Assembly: GCA_027490305.1 (NCBI GenBank) | Contig: JAIXYI010000069.1 | Location: 1-64,000 of the forward strand | Length of the DNA stretch: 64,000 nucleotides | Direction: 5' to 3' | DNA from: Flavobacteriaceae bacterium | GTDB lineage: Bacteria > Bacteroidota > Bacteroidia > Flavobacteriales > Flavobacteriaceae | Shown here: positions 1-8,271 of the stretch, piece after piece | Layout of the letters: each line of letters begins with the position of its first letter | Numbering within the stretch: position 1 is the first letter of the stretch | The notes under the pieces: generated by a model | What the model was told of the DNA's origin: nothing | Seen by the model: the letters and a program-made list of their open reading frames with translations, nothing else | Databases searched by the model: none | Translations under genes and position numbers: made by a program

Positions 1-89
1 CGGCGCTGCCAGATTTGCCAGGCCACGAGCGGCGGGATCACCAACAGCAGCCAGAACAATTGCGGATACATAAAGGTTACCTGTGTCAT
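1..89 (-). CDS. BatA-like VWA membrane protein, N-terminal fragment (runs off the window)
   Basis: Only the first 29 codons are inside the window. They encode a start followed by a hydrophobic segment with the pattern YPQLFWLLLVIPPL, then aromatic residues. This is the usual N-terminal membrane anchor of Bacteroidetes BatA/BatB von Willebrand A proteins. The start ATG (89-87) overlaps the stop of the upstream BatD-like gene in an ATGA arrangement, so translation is probably coupled. An in-frame ATG at 71 is an alternative start that gives the more typical MYPQ beginning. Position after moxR, DUF58 and a BatD-like gene is the standard order of the Bat (aerotolerance) cluster. The VWA domain itself lies outside the window, so the assignment rests on the anchor and the gene order. 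Confidence 0.6.
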   Translation of the reverse strand, partial: MTQVTFMYPQLFWLLLVIPPLVAWQIWQR

Positions 90-1726
90 GACTTTGGAAG
101 GACTTTGAGTTCGATCGATTTCATGATGCGTTCGAAGATTTTCTTCCCGTATTCATCGCCTTCGGCATACTGTACAAAAACCTGTTGCAAGCCGCCTTCC
201 TGCGTAAACAGGAATACTTCATAATACAACTTCGACTTCTTACCCGTTAGGGGATTGACGTGGTCGAACGTGCCAAAGCCGTGGGTTCCGTCTATGCCGG
301 CTTTGGTGCTGAAGGCTTCTTTTTTGACGACAATGTTCTGCGCTTTGCCGGCGCTTTGTAGGTACGCAACCGTGTTCTCGAGTACTTTGTCAGCATCAAA
401 CGTTACGGCTTGTTTTTCCTTCCGGGTGGATACCACGATGGAGAACTCGTCGAGTACACTTCCATAGGCAAAGGTCTGCATTTCGCGCAGCGTCGCCATT
501 CCGTCTTTCGGCATCGTCTTTGTCAGGTCGATCCGTTTCAGGATGCGGGGTGTTTGGAGATATACCGGCGGATTGCCGTATTCGCTCGACACCCATTCGC
601 CTTCCCACAATTCGCGTGTCGGATGCCCCAGCACTTTGTCTTTTATGAACTCAGGTCCTTTTATAAACAACAGTACAATAAGCGACAGCATGAGGACGCC
701 CACCGATGCGCCCACACCAATCAGGATGCGGCGCTGTTTTTTCTTTTTCAGGGCTTTTTCGCGCATCATCTTTGAGAGCTCACTTTCTCCTTCTTCGATC
801 ACGGCAATCGGTACCGCTTTATGGATCTGTAGGATGGTCTTCTCAATGCGTTTCTTGTCGTCTTCAATTTCGAAGTCAATCGGTTTCGATTTTGCAAACT
901 TCACGAGGTCGGCCTGGCGAAGCACTTTTTCAAGGGTTTCCAGCGTTTCCGGCGTCAGCTTCATATTCTTCCGGCGTGCTTCACGGCGCAGGCTCTCAAT
1001 GACTTCACTGGTCGTGCTTTCCATCGCCGGAACATTGATTTCCTCTTCGATATAGGTACGGGCGATGTCGGTCAGTTCCGAATAGTAATCCTTCACCTCT
1101 CCTTTCTGCCACAACGCCTTTTTGTCGAGTTGTTGCAGCAGGGCAGTGGCCTTTTCGATTGGGGACTTATAAACCGCCTGTCCGAGTTTCGTTTTCTGTC
1201 GTTTTTTAATCAGGTAATATACGCCCACTCCGACGCCACCCAATACCACCAACAGTGCAAGCGCCACGAGGATCCAGAGCCAGCGGCTCCAGTCAGAGGG
1301 CGCCTCGATAATTGGCTTGATGTCATACATTTTTTGCTGGAGGGTGTCGACTTTTACGCCGCCCACTTCCAGCCGGACACTGTCGGAAAAATAGGCTTTG
1401 CCATTGATGGTGACCTTCAGCGGTGGAATGGTAAATTTTCCACTGTCGAATTGGGTGAGGCCGTATTTCCGAACGAGGTCATAATTGCCGCCTTTCCGGA
1501 TGGTATCGGTTTTATAGTTGCGGATGACTTCCAGTGGTCCGAAGGCCCGACCGTGGGGGAACACCACTTTGGCCATCGTATCGGCCGTAGCAGTAAGCGT
1601 CAGGTTGAACTGCGCCCCAATTTTATGGCGGGTGGTGTCGATATGCGTCGTGACCTTTTGGGCCGACAGGGTGCCAACCATCAAAAGGGCCCATCCGGCC
1701 AGGATCGATTTCAATTTCGATGTCAT
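86..1726 (-). CDS. BatD-like membrane protein of the MoxR/Bat cluster
   Basis: The 546-residue protein has a signal peptide (about residues 1-22, ending LSAQ), then a beta-rich exported region up to about residue 147. A transmembrane segment follows at about 149-173 and a charged cytoplasmic region at about 174-330. A second transmembrane segment lies at about 333-355, before a C-terminal domain of about 190 residues. The first part resembles BatD or DUF4381-type proteins that sit between DUF58 and VWA genes in Bacteroidetes Bat operons; these clusters are linked to envelope stress or aerotolerance, with no fixed biochemical role. The C-terminal domain after the second membrane segment is not one I recognise. 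The stop overlaps the batA start by 4 bp, and the DUF58 gene ends 4 bp upstream, so the genes are almost certainly co-transcribed. Confidence 0.75.
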   Translation of the reverse strand: MTSKLKSILAGWALLMVGTLSAQKVTTHIDTTRHKIGAQFNLTLTATADTMAKVVFPHGRAFGPLEVIRNYKTDTIRKGGNYDLVRKYGLTQFDSGKFTIPPLKVTINGKAYFSDSVRLEVGGVKVDTLQQKMYDIKPIIEAPSDWSRWLWILVALALLVVLGGVGVGVYYLIKKRQKTKLGQAVYKSPIEKATALLQQLDKKALWQKGEVKDYYSELTDIARTYIEEEINVPAMESTTSEVIESLRREARRKNMKLTPETLETLEKVLRQADLVKFAKSKPIDFEIEDDKKRIEKTILQIHKAVPIAVIEEGESELSKMMREKALKKKKQRRILIGVGASVGVLMLSLIVLLFIKGPEFIKDKVLGHPTRELWEGEWVSSEYGNPPVYLQTPRILKRIDLTKTMPKDGMATLREMQTFAYGSVLDEFSIVVSTRKEKQAVTFDADKVLENTVAYLQSAGKAQNIVVKKEAFSTKAGIDGTHGFGTFDHVNPLTGKKSKLYYEVFLFTQEGGLQQVFVQYAEGDEYGKKIFERIMKSIELKVLPKS

Positions 1727-1730
1727 ATCG

Positions 1731-2597
1731 TTATCCCCTTGATTTGAAGTATCCTAACAACTTGGTTACGTAGCTTTCATCCGTCCGGGCGCTGATGGTG
1801 CCGGCACCACATTTTTTGAAGATATCGGAAAAGTAGGCCACTTTCGAGGCATAATATGCTTCGTATTTCATCCGCACCGACCTCGATCCGGTCTGTACCA
1901 ACTGGACGGCACCGGTTTCGGCGTCGACCATCGGCACCAGTCCAAGATTCGGGATTTTGGTTTCCCTGACGTCATAAATCCGGATGCCGGTGATGTCATG
2001 GCGTTTGGCTGCGATTTTCAATGGCTGATCATACGGTTCCGAAAGAAAGTCAGAGATGATGAACGTGATTGCCTTTTTCTTCATGACGCCCGAAAGGAAG
2101 CGAATGGCCTGTCCGATATCGGTGCGGCGGCTTTTGGGCTCGAACTCAATCAGTTCCCGGATGATGCGCAACACGTGCGATTTTCCTTTTTTCGGAGGGA
2201 TGTAAAGTTCGATTTGGTCGGAAAACAGGATGAGTCCGATTTTGTCATTGTTATTCATCGCCGAAAAAGCCAGCGTAGCCGCTATTTCCGTGATGGTGTC
2301 GCGTTTGAACTGGTTTTGCGTGCCGAAACTTTCCGATCCGCTGATGTCGACCACCAGCATCATCGTGAGTTCCCGTTCTTCCTCAAAAACCTTTACGAAC
2401 GGTTCGTTATATCGCGCGGTTACGTTCCAGTCGATGGCGCGCACGTCGTCGCCGAACTGGTATTGGCGTACTTCTGAGAACGTCATACCCCGTCCTTTGA
2501 ACGACGTGTGGTATTCACCTGAGAAGATGTGATCACTCAGGCGACGGGTTTTGATCTCTATTTTGCGGACCTTCTTTAAAAGCTCTTTCGTATCCAT
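1731..2597 (-). CDS. DUF58 domain protein (VWA-like fold) of the MoxR/Bat cluster
   Basis: The 288-residue protein has the DUF58 signature: an RAIDWNVTARYNEPFVK block near residues 53-70, then a VWA/MIDAS-like strand MLVVDISGSESF near 79-90. It has no signal peptide or membrane segment, so it should be cytoplasmic. DUF58 proteins are nearly always encoded next to MoxR AAA+ ATPases and are thought to act with them as chaperone-like partners; this pairing is established, but the substrate is unknown. Here it lies between moxR (upstream, across a 93-bp repeat-rich spacer) and the BatD-like gene. Length is normal for the family. Confidence 0.9.
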   Translation of the reverse strand: MDTKELLKKVRKIEIKTRRLSDHIFSGEYHTSFKGRGMTFSEVRQYQFGDDVRAIDWNVTARYNEPFVKVFEEERELTMMLVVDISGSESFGTQNQFKRDTITEIAATLAFSAMNNNDKIGLILFSDQIELYIPPKKGKSHVLRIIRELIEFEPKSRRTDIGQAIRFLSGVMKKKAITFIISDFLSEPYDQPLKIAAKRHDITGIRIYDVRETKIPNLGLVPMVDAETGAVQLVQTGSRSVRMKYEAYYASKVAYFSDIFKKCGAGTISARTDESYVTKLLGYFKSRG

Positions 2598-2690
2598 ATA
2601 TGAGGTCGTTGCTGCGACTGCTTACTGCGACTGCGTGACTGCCTACTGCGACTGCCCACTGCCTACTAATTACTGCGACTGCCTACTGCT
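2598..2690. repeat. short degenerate repeats of ACTGCGACTGC / ACTGCCTACTGC between moxR and DUF58
   Basis: The spacer between moxR and the DUF58 gene consists almost entirely of irregular repeats of two words, ACTGCGACTGC and CTGCCTACTGC, in one orientation. Related words recur in other gap regions of the window (about 27610-27650 and 28175-28220). The sequence is not coding in any convincing frame. It interrupts an otherwise tight operon, so it is probably transcribed through. Its function is unknown. Confidence 0.7.
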
Positions 2691-3695
2691 TTATGGTACT
2701 TCGACTTCGTTTACGATCTTGTTGATGATGTCTACCGACGTCACGTTTTCGGCTTCCGCTTCGTAGGTCACGCCGATACGGTGGCGCAACACATCGTGCA
2801 CGACCGCACGTACGTCTTCCGGTATCACGTAACCACGACGCTTGATAAAGGCATAGCACTTCGCCGCCGTTGCGAGGTTGATGCTACCCCGTGGTGAAGC
2901 GCCAAAACCGATAAGTGGTTTGATTTTTTCGAGTTTGTATTTTTCAGGGAAGCGGGTGGCGAAGATGATATCGAGGATGTATTTCTCGATTTTTTCGTCC
3001 ATATATACTTCCCGAACGGCTTCCTGTGCGCGCAGGATTTGCTCAAGTGAAATCACCTGCTGTACTTTTTCGAACGCGCCTTTCAGGTTTTGGCGGATGA
3101 CGAGTCGCTCTTCGTCCATCTTCGGATAATCGATGACGACTTTCAGCATGAAGCGGTCGACCTGGGCTTCTGGTAGCGGATACGTACCTTCCTGCTCAAT
3201 CGGGTTTTGCGTCGCGAGCACCAGGAAGGGCCTGTCGAGTTTAAACGACGTATCGCCGATGGTCACCTGCTTTTCCTGCATCGCCTCCAGCAGGGCCGAC
3301 TGCACCTTTGCCGGTGCCCGGTTGATCTCATCCGCCAGCACGAAGTTGGCGAAGATCGGTCCTTTCTTGATTGAGAACTCGTTTTGTTTGATGTTGTAGA
3401 TCATGGTTCCGACCACGTCAGCCGGAAGGAGGTCAGGCGTAAACTGTATACGGCTGAACGAGCCGTGTACGGCCTGTGACAGGGTGTTGATCGCCAAGGT
3501 TTTAGCGAGTCCAGGCACGCCCTCCAGCAGGATGTGGCCTTGTCCGAGCAATCCGATCAAAAGGCGCTCGACCATTTGTTTCTGGCCGACGATCACCTTA
3601 TTCATTTCCATGGTCAGCAAATCGATAAAGGCACTCTCCCTTTCGATTTTCTCATTGATTGCCCTAATGTCAGTAGAGGCAGTGACTTCTTCCAT
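2691..3695 (-). CDS. MoxR-family AAA+ ATPase
   Basis: The 334-residue protein has a clear MoxR ATPase core: Walker A GVPGLAKT (about residues 59-66), Walker B VLADEINRA (about 118-126), a sensor region LATQNPIEQEGTYPLPEAQ and the GASPRGS motif near residue 265. MoxR ATPases act with DUF58/VWA partners as chaperone-like remodelling machines in the cytoplasm. It is the first gene of the reverse-strand Bat cluster (moxR, DUF58, batD-like, batA). Length and motifs are normal. The start ATG at 3695 fits the family length, and no other start is needed. Confidence 0.93.
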   Translation of the reverse strand: MEEVTASTDIRAINEKIERESAFIDLLTMEMNKVIVGQKQMVERLLIGLLGQGHILLEGVPGLAKTLAINTLSQAVHGSFSRIQFTPDLLPADVVGTMIYNIKQNEFSIKKGPIFANFVLADEINRAPAKVQSALLEAMQEKQVTIGDTSFKLDRPFLVLATQNPIEQEGTYPLPEAQVDRFMLKVVIDYPKMDEERLVIRQNLKGAFEKVQQVISLEQILRAQEAVREVYMDEKIEKYILDIIFATRFPEKYKLEKIKPLIGFGASPRGSINLATAAKCYAFIKRRGYVIPEDVRAVVHDVLRHRIGVTYEAEAENVTSVDIINKIVNEVEVP

Positions 3696-3856
3696 AACTT
3701 TCTTTCTTTATATATCCCGTTGCAATAGCGGTGCAAATTGTTTCTTTTTTCAGCAGGGCGAAGTTAAAGTAACGTTAAAAAAATCGGCGGCTCCCACCCC
3801 TTAAGGAGGAATTGTGAATTTGTTTTTATAATTTTAAGAACTTTAAAAAAAATACC

Positions 3857-4726
3857 TTGAAAACTGCGTTATCGCCCGTGATTGCTGGTACGATGAACTG
3901 GGGAGCATGGGACAAAAAACTGGGTGCGCGGGAGATGGCGCACGTCATCAATGTCTGTCTCGAAAATGGCATTTCAACGTTTGATCATGCCGATATCTAT
4001 GGAGGATATACTACAGAGAAGGATTTTGGCGTTGCATTTGCCCAAAGTGGTCTCCAGCGCGAACGGATCCAGATCGTGACCAAGTGTGGCATCCAGCATC
4101 TGTCGCCCAACCGAACCAACCGCATCAAACATTACAATTACGACCGCGACTACATCATCTGGTCGGTTGAGAACTCCCTCAAAAACCTGCAGACCGACCA
4201 TATAGATGTATTGTTGTTGCATCGCCCGAGTCCGTTGATGGTCGCCGATGAAATTGCCGAGGCCGTTGAGCAATTGAAGAAAGATGGTAAGATCCTTGAC
4301 TTCGGGCTTTCGAATTTCACGTCGTCCCAAACCGAACTCATTCGCCAGAAGACCGAAGTGTCGTATAACCAAATACAGTTTTCAGCTACGCACCATGAGG
4401 CGATGCTCGACGGCAGTCTCGATTATATGCAGGTCAATGGCATACGCCCGATGTCTTGGAATCCGCTCGGTACCGTGTTTCGGGAGGACAACGCACAGAC
4501 GCGGCGCCTCAAAAAACTATTAGCCAGCCTTGTCGAGAAGTACCATTTTGGCTCCGATACGTTGTTACTCGCCTGGATACTCCAGCATCCTGCCGGAATC
4601 ATCCCGATTGCCGGAACGGTGAACACGGCCCGGATCCAGTTGCTCATGAAAGCGACAGAATTGCGGTTAGACCGCGAAGACTGGTTTGCCATCTGGGCGG
4701 AAAGTATGGGACAAGATGTTCCGTAA
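3857..4726 (+). CDS. aldo/keto reductase (YdhF-like)
   Basis: The 289-residue NADPH-dependent oxidoreductase has the aldo/keto reductase tetrad in place: Asp-His-Ala-Asp-Ile-Tyr (FDHADIYGGY, about residues 42-51), the lysine in IVTKCG (about 75-80) and the histidine in DVLLLHRPS (about 117-125). The C-terminal half carries the cofactor region IIPIAGTVN. Overall it resembles the YdhF subfamily, whose physiological substrates are unknown. The start is TTG at 3857; the family-like beginning with PVIAGTMNWG supports it, although an ATG at codon 13 is possible. The next gene starts 4 bp after its stop, so it heads a three-gene forward unit with the dehydrogenase and the AlbA-like gene. Confidence 0.9.
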   Translation: MKTALSPVIAGTMNWGAWDKKLGAREMAHVINVCLENGISTFDHADIYGGYTTEKDFGVAFAQSGLQRERIQIVTKCGIQHLSPNRTNRIKHYNYDRDYIIWSVENSLKNLQTDHIDVLLLHRPSPLMVADEIAEAVEQLKKDGKILDFGLSNFTSSQTELIRQKTEVSYNQIQFSATHHEAMLDGSLDYMQVNGIRPMSWNPLGTVFREDNAQTRRLKKLLASLVEKYHFGSDTLLLAWILQHPAGIIPIAGTVNTARIQLLMKATELRLDREDWFAIWAESMGQDVP

Positions 4727-4730
4727 CGAT

Positions 4731-5483
4731 ATGAAAACAGCACTTATAACAGGCGCTACCAGCGGCATCGGTCGGGCAACGGCCCGGCGTTTTGCAGAAC
4801 ATGGCATCCGATTGATTATATGCGGGCGAAGGGAAGACCGCCTGTCGGAACTTCAAGCAGAATTGGGCGTTTTGACCGATGTCACGACCCTGTCGTTCGA
4901 TATCCGTGACAAAGCCGCCGTGTTTGGTGCGGTGGCCTCGCTGCCGGAGGCTTTTTCCCAAATCGATATTTTGGTGAACAACGCTGGGAATGCCCACGGA
5001 CTGGAACCGATCCAGGACGGCGATACCGACGATTGGGATGCCATGATCGACGGCAACGTAAAAGGGCTCCTATACATCTCCCGTGCCGTATTGCCAGGAA
5101 TGGTAGCCCGCCGCTCGGGGCATGTCATCAACATCGGATCGATTTCCGGAAAAGAAGTATATGCGAACGGCACCGTATATTGTGCTACCAAGTTTGCCGT
5201 CGATGCGTTGAACCGCGGCATGCGGCTCGATCTCAATGCAGTAGGGATTCGTGTGGGGGCGATCCATCCCGGAATGGTAGAAACCGAGTTTTCGGAGGTA
5301 CGCTTTAAAGGCGATACCACCCGTGCCCAATCCGTCTACCAGGGGTTGCAACCCTTGCGGCCTGAAGATATTGCCGACGTCATCCATTTTGTCGTCACCC
5401 GTCCGTACCATGTGAATATCGCGGATTTGCTCATATTGCCTACCGCGCAGGCGTCGACCACGATGGTAAACCGACAGCCATGA
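4731..5483 (+). CDS. short-chain dehydrogenase/reductase (YdfG-like)
   Basis: The 250-residue Rossmann-fold oxidoreductase has the nucleotide-binding motif TGATSGIG (residues 7-14), NNAG at about 84-87 and the catalytic Ser...Tyr-X3-Lys (GSISGKE, then YCATK near 148-152). The overall pattern is that of classical SDRs of the YdfG type (3-hydroxy acid or serine dehydrogenases). The true substrate cannot be read from the sequence. I chose the ATG at 4731 because it places the Rossmann motif directly after MKTALI and leaves 4 bp to the preceding stop; an upstream in-frame TTG would only add residues that overlap the previous gene. The stop overlaps the next start (ATGA), which indicates translational coupling. 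Confidence 0.9.
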   Translation: MKTALITGATSGIGRATARRFAEHGIRLIICGRREDRLSELQAELGVLTDVTTLSFDIRDKAAVFGAVASLPEAFSQIDILVNNAGNAHGLEPIQDGDTDDWDAMIDGNVKGLLYISRAVLPGMVARRSGHVINIGSISGKEVYANGTVYCATKFAVDALNRGMRLDLNAVGIRVGAIHPGMVETEFSEVRFKGDTTRAQSVYQGLQPLRPEDIADVIHFVVTRPYHVNIADLLILPTAQASTTMVNRQP

Positions 5484-6622
5484 TCAACAAGCGCCTTCTT
5501 ATCAAAAACCTACTGGCGCACAACGACGAGTCGAGTTTTTACGATAAGAAACGGCAATTGAACCTGCACACCAAGGAAGGAAAGGCGAAGTTTCTCAAGC
5601 ACATCTGTGCGCTTTCCAATGCGAATCCGGCCAACAACTCCTATATTGTCGTAGGGGTAGAAGACCACGATAACGACATTGTGGGCGACGACTTCTTCGA
5701 TGACAGCCGTATCCAAAACCTGGTGAATGCGTTTTTGGAGCATCCGCCTAAGATACAATATGAGAATGTCCCCTTTCCCAACCTGCCAAAAGACAAAGTC
5801 GTCGGGCTGGTGACGATCCGGCCGAAGAAAAACACCTCATTTTTCCGCAAGGGCATCCACACCATCCCGATGGGGACCATCTTCACCCGGATTGGGAGCA
5901 ATTCGATTCCGGTGGAAGTAGCGCCGCCGAAGAATTTCCAGAATACAGAGACCGTCATTAGTATCGAGAACAATTCCCGAAACAGCATCGGCCACACGCT
6001 GGATGGCGTGATCGACTTTATGAACAACCGCCATCGTGATATGGCGCCCCGGTATCGGGTTTTCAAAGAACTGTTCGTCATCTGTTGGGCGGGCGTGGCC
6101 AAACGGGTCAAAGACAAAACGTATTTATCGCGCGTCGATATTGAACTGATCAACGAGCAGGTAAAGCTCTTTTATTCGGCCCTTGATGAGGTGTCAATCG
6201 AGTATGACGACGACCGCTTCGTGATTACGGAGTACGTACCCCTGGGGCTTCACGACAAGACAAGTTACTATCCGTTGGAACAGCAGGAGATCCGGTTTTT
6301 CGACAACGGTTACTACAAGATTGAAAGCCGTATGCTGTTTGAGCCGCCCCAATACAACCGTAAGATGCTGCACCATATCTACAACGCCAACCTGTCGCTG
6401 TTGGCGAAACTACAGAAAGGAACTACGCTTTCAGAGGCTGAGAAACGCGACATGGAGTTCGTGCCGTCTACCCTGATGATCTGTTACCTCAATGGGTTTG
6501 AAGACGCCAAGCAGAAACTGGTAGACGCCAAACCCCTGTTGAAAGCCTTTGACGACCCAACCGTTTACCTCGGCTTCAAAGAGTCGATGCGGATTTTACG
6601 GAAGATGAAGTACGATCGGTAG
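5480..6622 (+). CDS. AlbA_2/Schlafen-type nucleic-acid-binding domain protein
   Basis: The 380-residue protein starts with a region typical of AlbA_2 (Schlafen-like) domains: an N-terminal acidic/aromatic lead, FLKHICALSNANP, then YIVVGVEDHDNDIVG, and FFDDSRIQNLVNAFLE (about residues 1-150). The remainder, about 155-380, is a helical region without a motif I recognise. Proteins with this N-terminus are commonly labelled ATP-binding or transcriptional-regulator-like; in this subgroup no separate ATPase domain is visible. The start ATG overlaps the stop of the dehydrogenase gene (ATGA), so the gene is co-translated with metabolic enzymes, but the link between them is unclear. No signal peptide, so cytoplasmic. 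Confidence 0.7.
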   Translation: MINKRLLIKNLLAHNDESSFYDKKRQLNLHTKEGKAKFLKHICALSNANPANNSYIVVGVEDHDNDIVGDDFFDDSRIQNLVNAFLEHPPKIQYENVPFPNLPKDKVVGLVTIRPKKNTSFFRKGIHTIPMGTIFTRIGSNSIPVEVAPPKNFQNTETVISIENNSRNSIGHTLDGVIDFMNNRHRDMAPRYRVFKELFVICWAGVAKRVKDKTYLSRVDIELINEQVKLFYSALDEVSIEYDDDRFVITEYVPLGLHDKTSYYPLEQQEIRFFDNGYYKIESRMLFEPPQYNRKMLHHIYNANLSLLAKLQKGTTLSEAEKRDMEFVPSTLMICYLNGFEDAKQKLVDAKPLLKAFDDPTVYLGFKESMRILRKMKYDR

Positions 6623-6651
6623 CGAGGCGTTGTTGCCACCGGTTCTACAAC

Positions 6652-6987
6652 TTAATCCGCCGAATGCGACACCTTCAGGTGGCCGCTTTTGGCTTTGTAA
6701 GGGTCGATCGTTAGTTCCAGTTGCTCCACCTGACCATAAAAATCAGAAACAAAGAGGGTATCAATCTCACCGCTGACTTTTATGGGGGATAAAAAAGCAT
6801 AGCCGCTCACCATAATGGAGTCATCAACGAAACCCTCTAACCGCAAACGGTAAGAAGCGTAATGATGGCCTTTCTCCGTTTTCAACGTGAACGTATGGGA
6901 TTTAGAGAAATCCCGGATTTCGTGGCTATTCGGGTCGTGGCAACTGAGGAGAAAAAGGGTCGCTAAAAAAGGGAGAATGGTCTTCAT
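6652..6987 (-). CDS. small putative lipoprotein, unknown function
   Basis: This 111-residue protein begins with a lipoprotein signal peptide (MKTILPFLATLFLLSC, lipobox cysteine at residue 16). The mature part is about 95 residues and beta-rich by appearance. I recognise no family. The ATG at 6987 is preferred to the upstream in-frame start because it puts the signal peptide at the N-terminus. It is convergent with the AlbA-like gene (29 bp apart) and lies downstream of, but separate from, the exported-protein operon at 7.1-8.8 kb. Confidence 0.6.
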   Translation of the reverse strand: MKTILPFLATLFLLSCHDPNSHEIRDFSKSHTFTLKTEKGHHYASYRLRLEGFVDDSIMVSGYAFLSPIKVSGEIDTLFVSDFYGQVEQLELTIDPYKAKSGHLKVSHSAD

Positions 6988-7118
6988 TTTATGGGTTGCC
7001 GATGCGAGGCATTGTAACAATCGCAAGATAAAACTAATAAGTAGAGGTAGGTGTAGTAATGTACACCAGATAATGACAACAGGGCTTTTAAGGTCTTATG
7101 AAACATTTGTCGGGGTAA

Positions 7119-7520
7119 TCATTCTTCTTTTTTGATAGTTATGACAACGTCGTCCTCGAATTTATACTCCCCCTTTTTATAGATTTCCTTATTAGGAAGC
7201 AGCACGGTGTAGGTGTAAATGCCTTTCGGAATGTTGAAGACGCATTCTTTCCCATCGTTCTGCACGACGAGTTCTCGGGATACCTCATCCCCTTTGGCGT
7301 CTTCGCCGTGGAGGGTAAAGGTAATTTTGTCTGTGAGTTTGTTTTTGACGCAGATGCTGGTGATGAACGATGCATCGTTATCTTTTTTGACTTTGTTACT
7401 TTTCAATATGGAAAAGCCGCCCAGGATGAGTTCGCCGGCCTTGATAGCGGTTTCGGCAGTGGATTGCGGGTGGGCATATAAAAAAGTAATTGTGGCGAGT
7501 AGGGAATAAAGTGTTTTCAT
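7119..7520 (-). CDS. small exported protein, unknown function
   Basis: A 133-residue protein with a signal peptide (about residues 1-20, MKTLYSLLATITFLYA). The mature region contains strand-rich segments such as ITFTLHGEDAKGDEVSRELVVQ and a C-terminal YKFEDDVVITIKKEE; this looks like a single beta-sandwich, but that is inference. I recognise no family. It starts 14 bp after the TraB-like gene and is the last gene of the operon that begins at 8760. I chose the ATG at 7520 over an ATG five codons upstream because it starts directly with the signal peptide. Confidence 0.6.
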   Translation of the reverse strand: MKTLYSLLATITFLYAHPQSTAETAIKAGELILGGFSILKSNKVKKDNDASFITSICVKNKLTDKITFTLHGEDAKGDEVSRELVVQNDGKECVFNIPKGIYTYTVLLPNKEIYKKGEYKFEDDVVITIKKEE

Positions 7521-7534
7521 GGTGTGTAATTGCA

Positions 7535-8269
7535 TTAGTAATACCCCCGTCGTTGTTGATAGGCCCAGGAGGAGTCTTTTTCACGTAGAAGTCGGATAAA
7601 ACCATAATGGTGTCGGGCACCATATAGGATGGCAACTTTATCTTTTTGGATGGAGTCGACCACGTGGAGGAGCCGTTTATTTCTCATTTCTACCAAAAGA
7701 TAGTTAGACTCGCTTCTGTTGATTTTTGTACATCGGTATCGGTCGTTCGGGGGCGTTTGGAGATCGCATTCCGAGAGCTTAATTTCACCTTTTTCTGCCT
7801 CGTATGCTGTGACGAGTTGAAATAGGTTATAGTCTGCCCAAACGTCACGGCGTCGATCAATACCTGTGTTGTCCACCGTCTGATTTGTAAGCCCTTTCAT
7901 ATTGGGGAGATCGAGATTTTCGTCGTCTTTTGCATCTGAATAGTCACCAAAATAAACGCCTGTCATTTTTCGGATTTTCTTTTTGCAAAGGTCTATCCTT
8001 GGTAAATCGTTTAAGGAAGAAACAACAGCCCTTATCTCTTCGAATACAATAGTGTATCCTTTTCCTCTAAGGCTATCTACTGTAAATTTTATGTCTGCGA
8101 AATACTCGGGCTTGCCGACGTGCGAGGCATCGATGAATACCAAATCCCGGTCACCACTTTTATAGTGATCAAAATGTACCTGGGTTTTACTGAGAAATAT
8201 TCGGAGGGCAATTGATCTACAGGAGACTAATGCGAGAGATAATGCGATAAGGACTGTTGCTTTTTTCAT
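7535..8269 (-). CDS. TraB/GumN-like putative lipoprotein
   Basis: The 244-residue protein has a lipoprotein-like signal (MKKATVLIALSLALVSC). Two regions resemble the TraB/PrgY/GumN fold. An N-terminal FIDASHVGKPEYF stretch is followed by a helix and a strand ending in VFEEIR. A C-terminal VAILYGARHHYGFIRLL stretch corresponds to the conserved GxxH motif. TraB-family proteins are putative metal-dependent hydrolases or pheromone-shutdown factors; the role here is unknown. The sequence is divergent, so the family call is tentative. It begins 2 bp after the stop of the upstream exported protein, so it belongs to the same operon. Confidence 0.5.
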   Translation of the reverse strand: MKKATVLIALSLALVSCRSIALRIFLSKTQVHFDHYKSGDRDLVFIDASHVGKPEYFADIKFTVDSLRGKGYTIVFEEIRAVVSSLNDLPRIDLCKKKIRKMTGVYFGDYSDAKDDENLDLPNMKGLTNQTVDNTGIDRRRDVWADYNLFQLVTAYEAEKGEIKLSECDLQTPPNDRYRCTKINRSESNYLLVEMRNKRLLHVVDSIQKDKVAILYGARHHYGFIRLLREKDSSWAYQQRRGYY

Positions 8270-8271
8270 AA

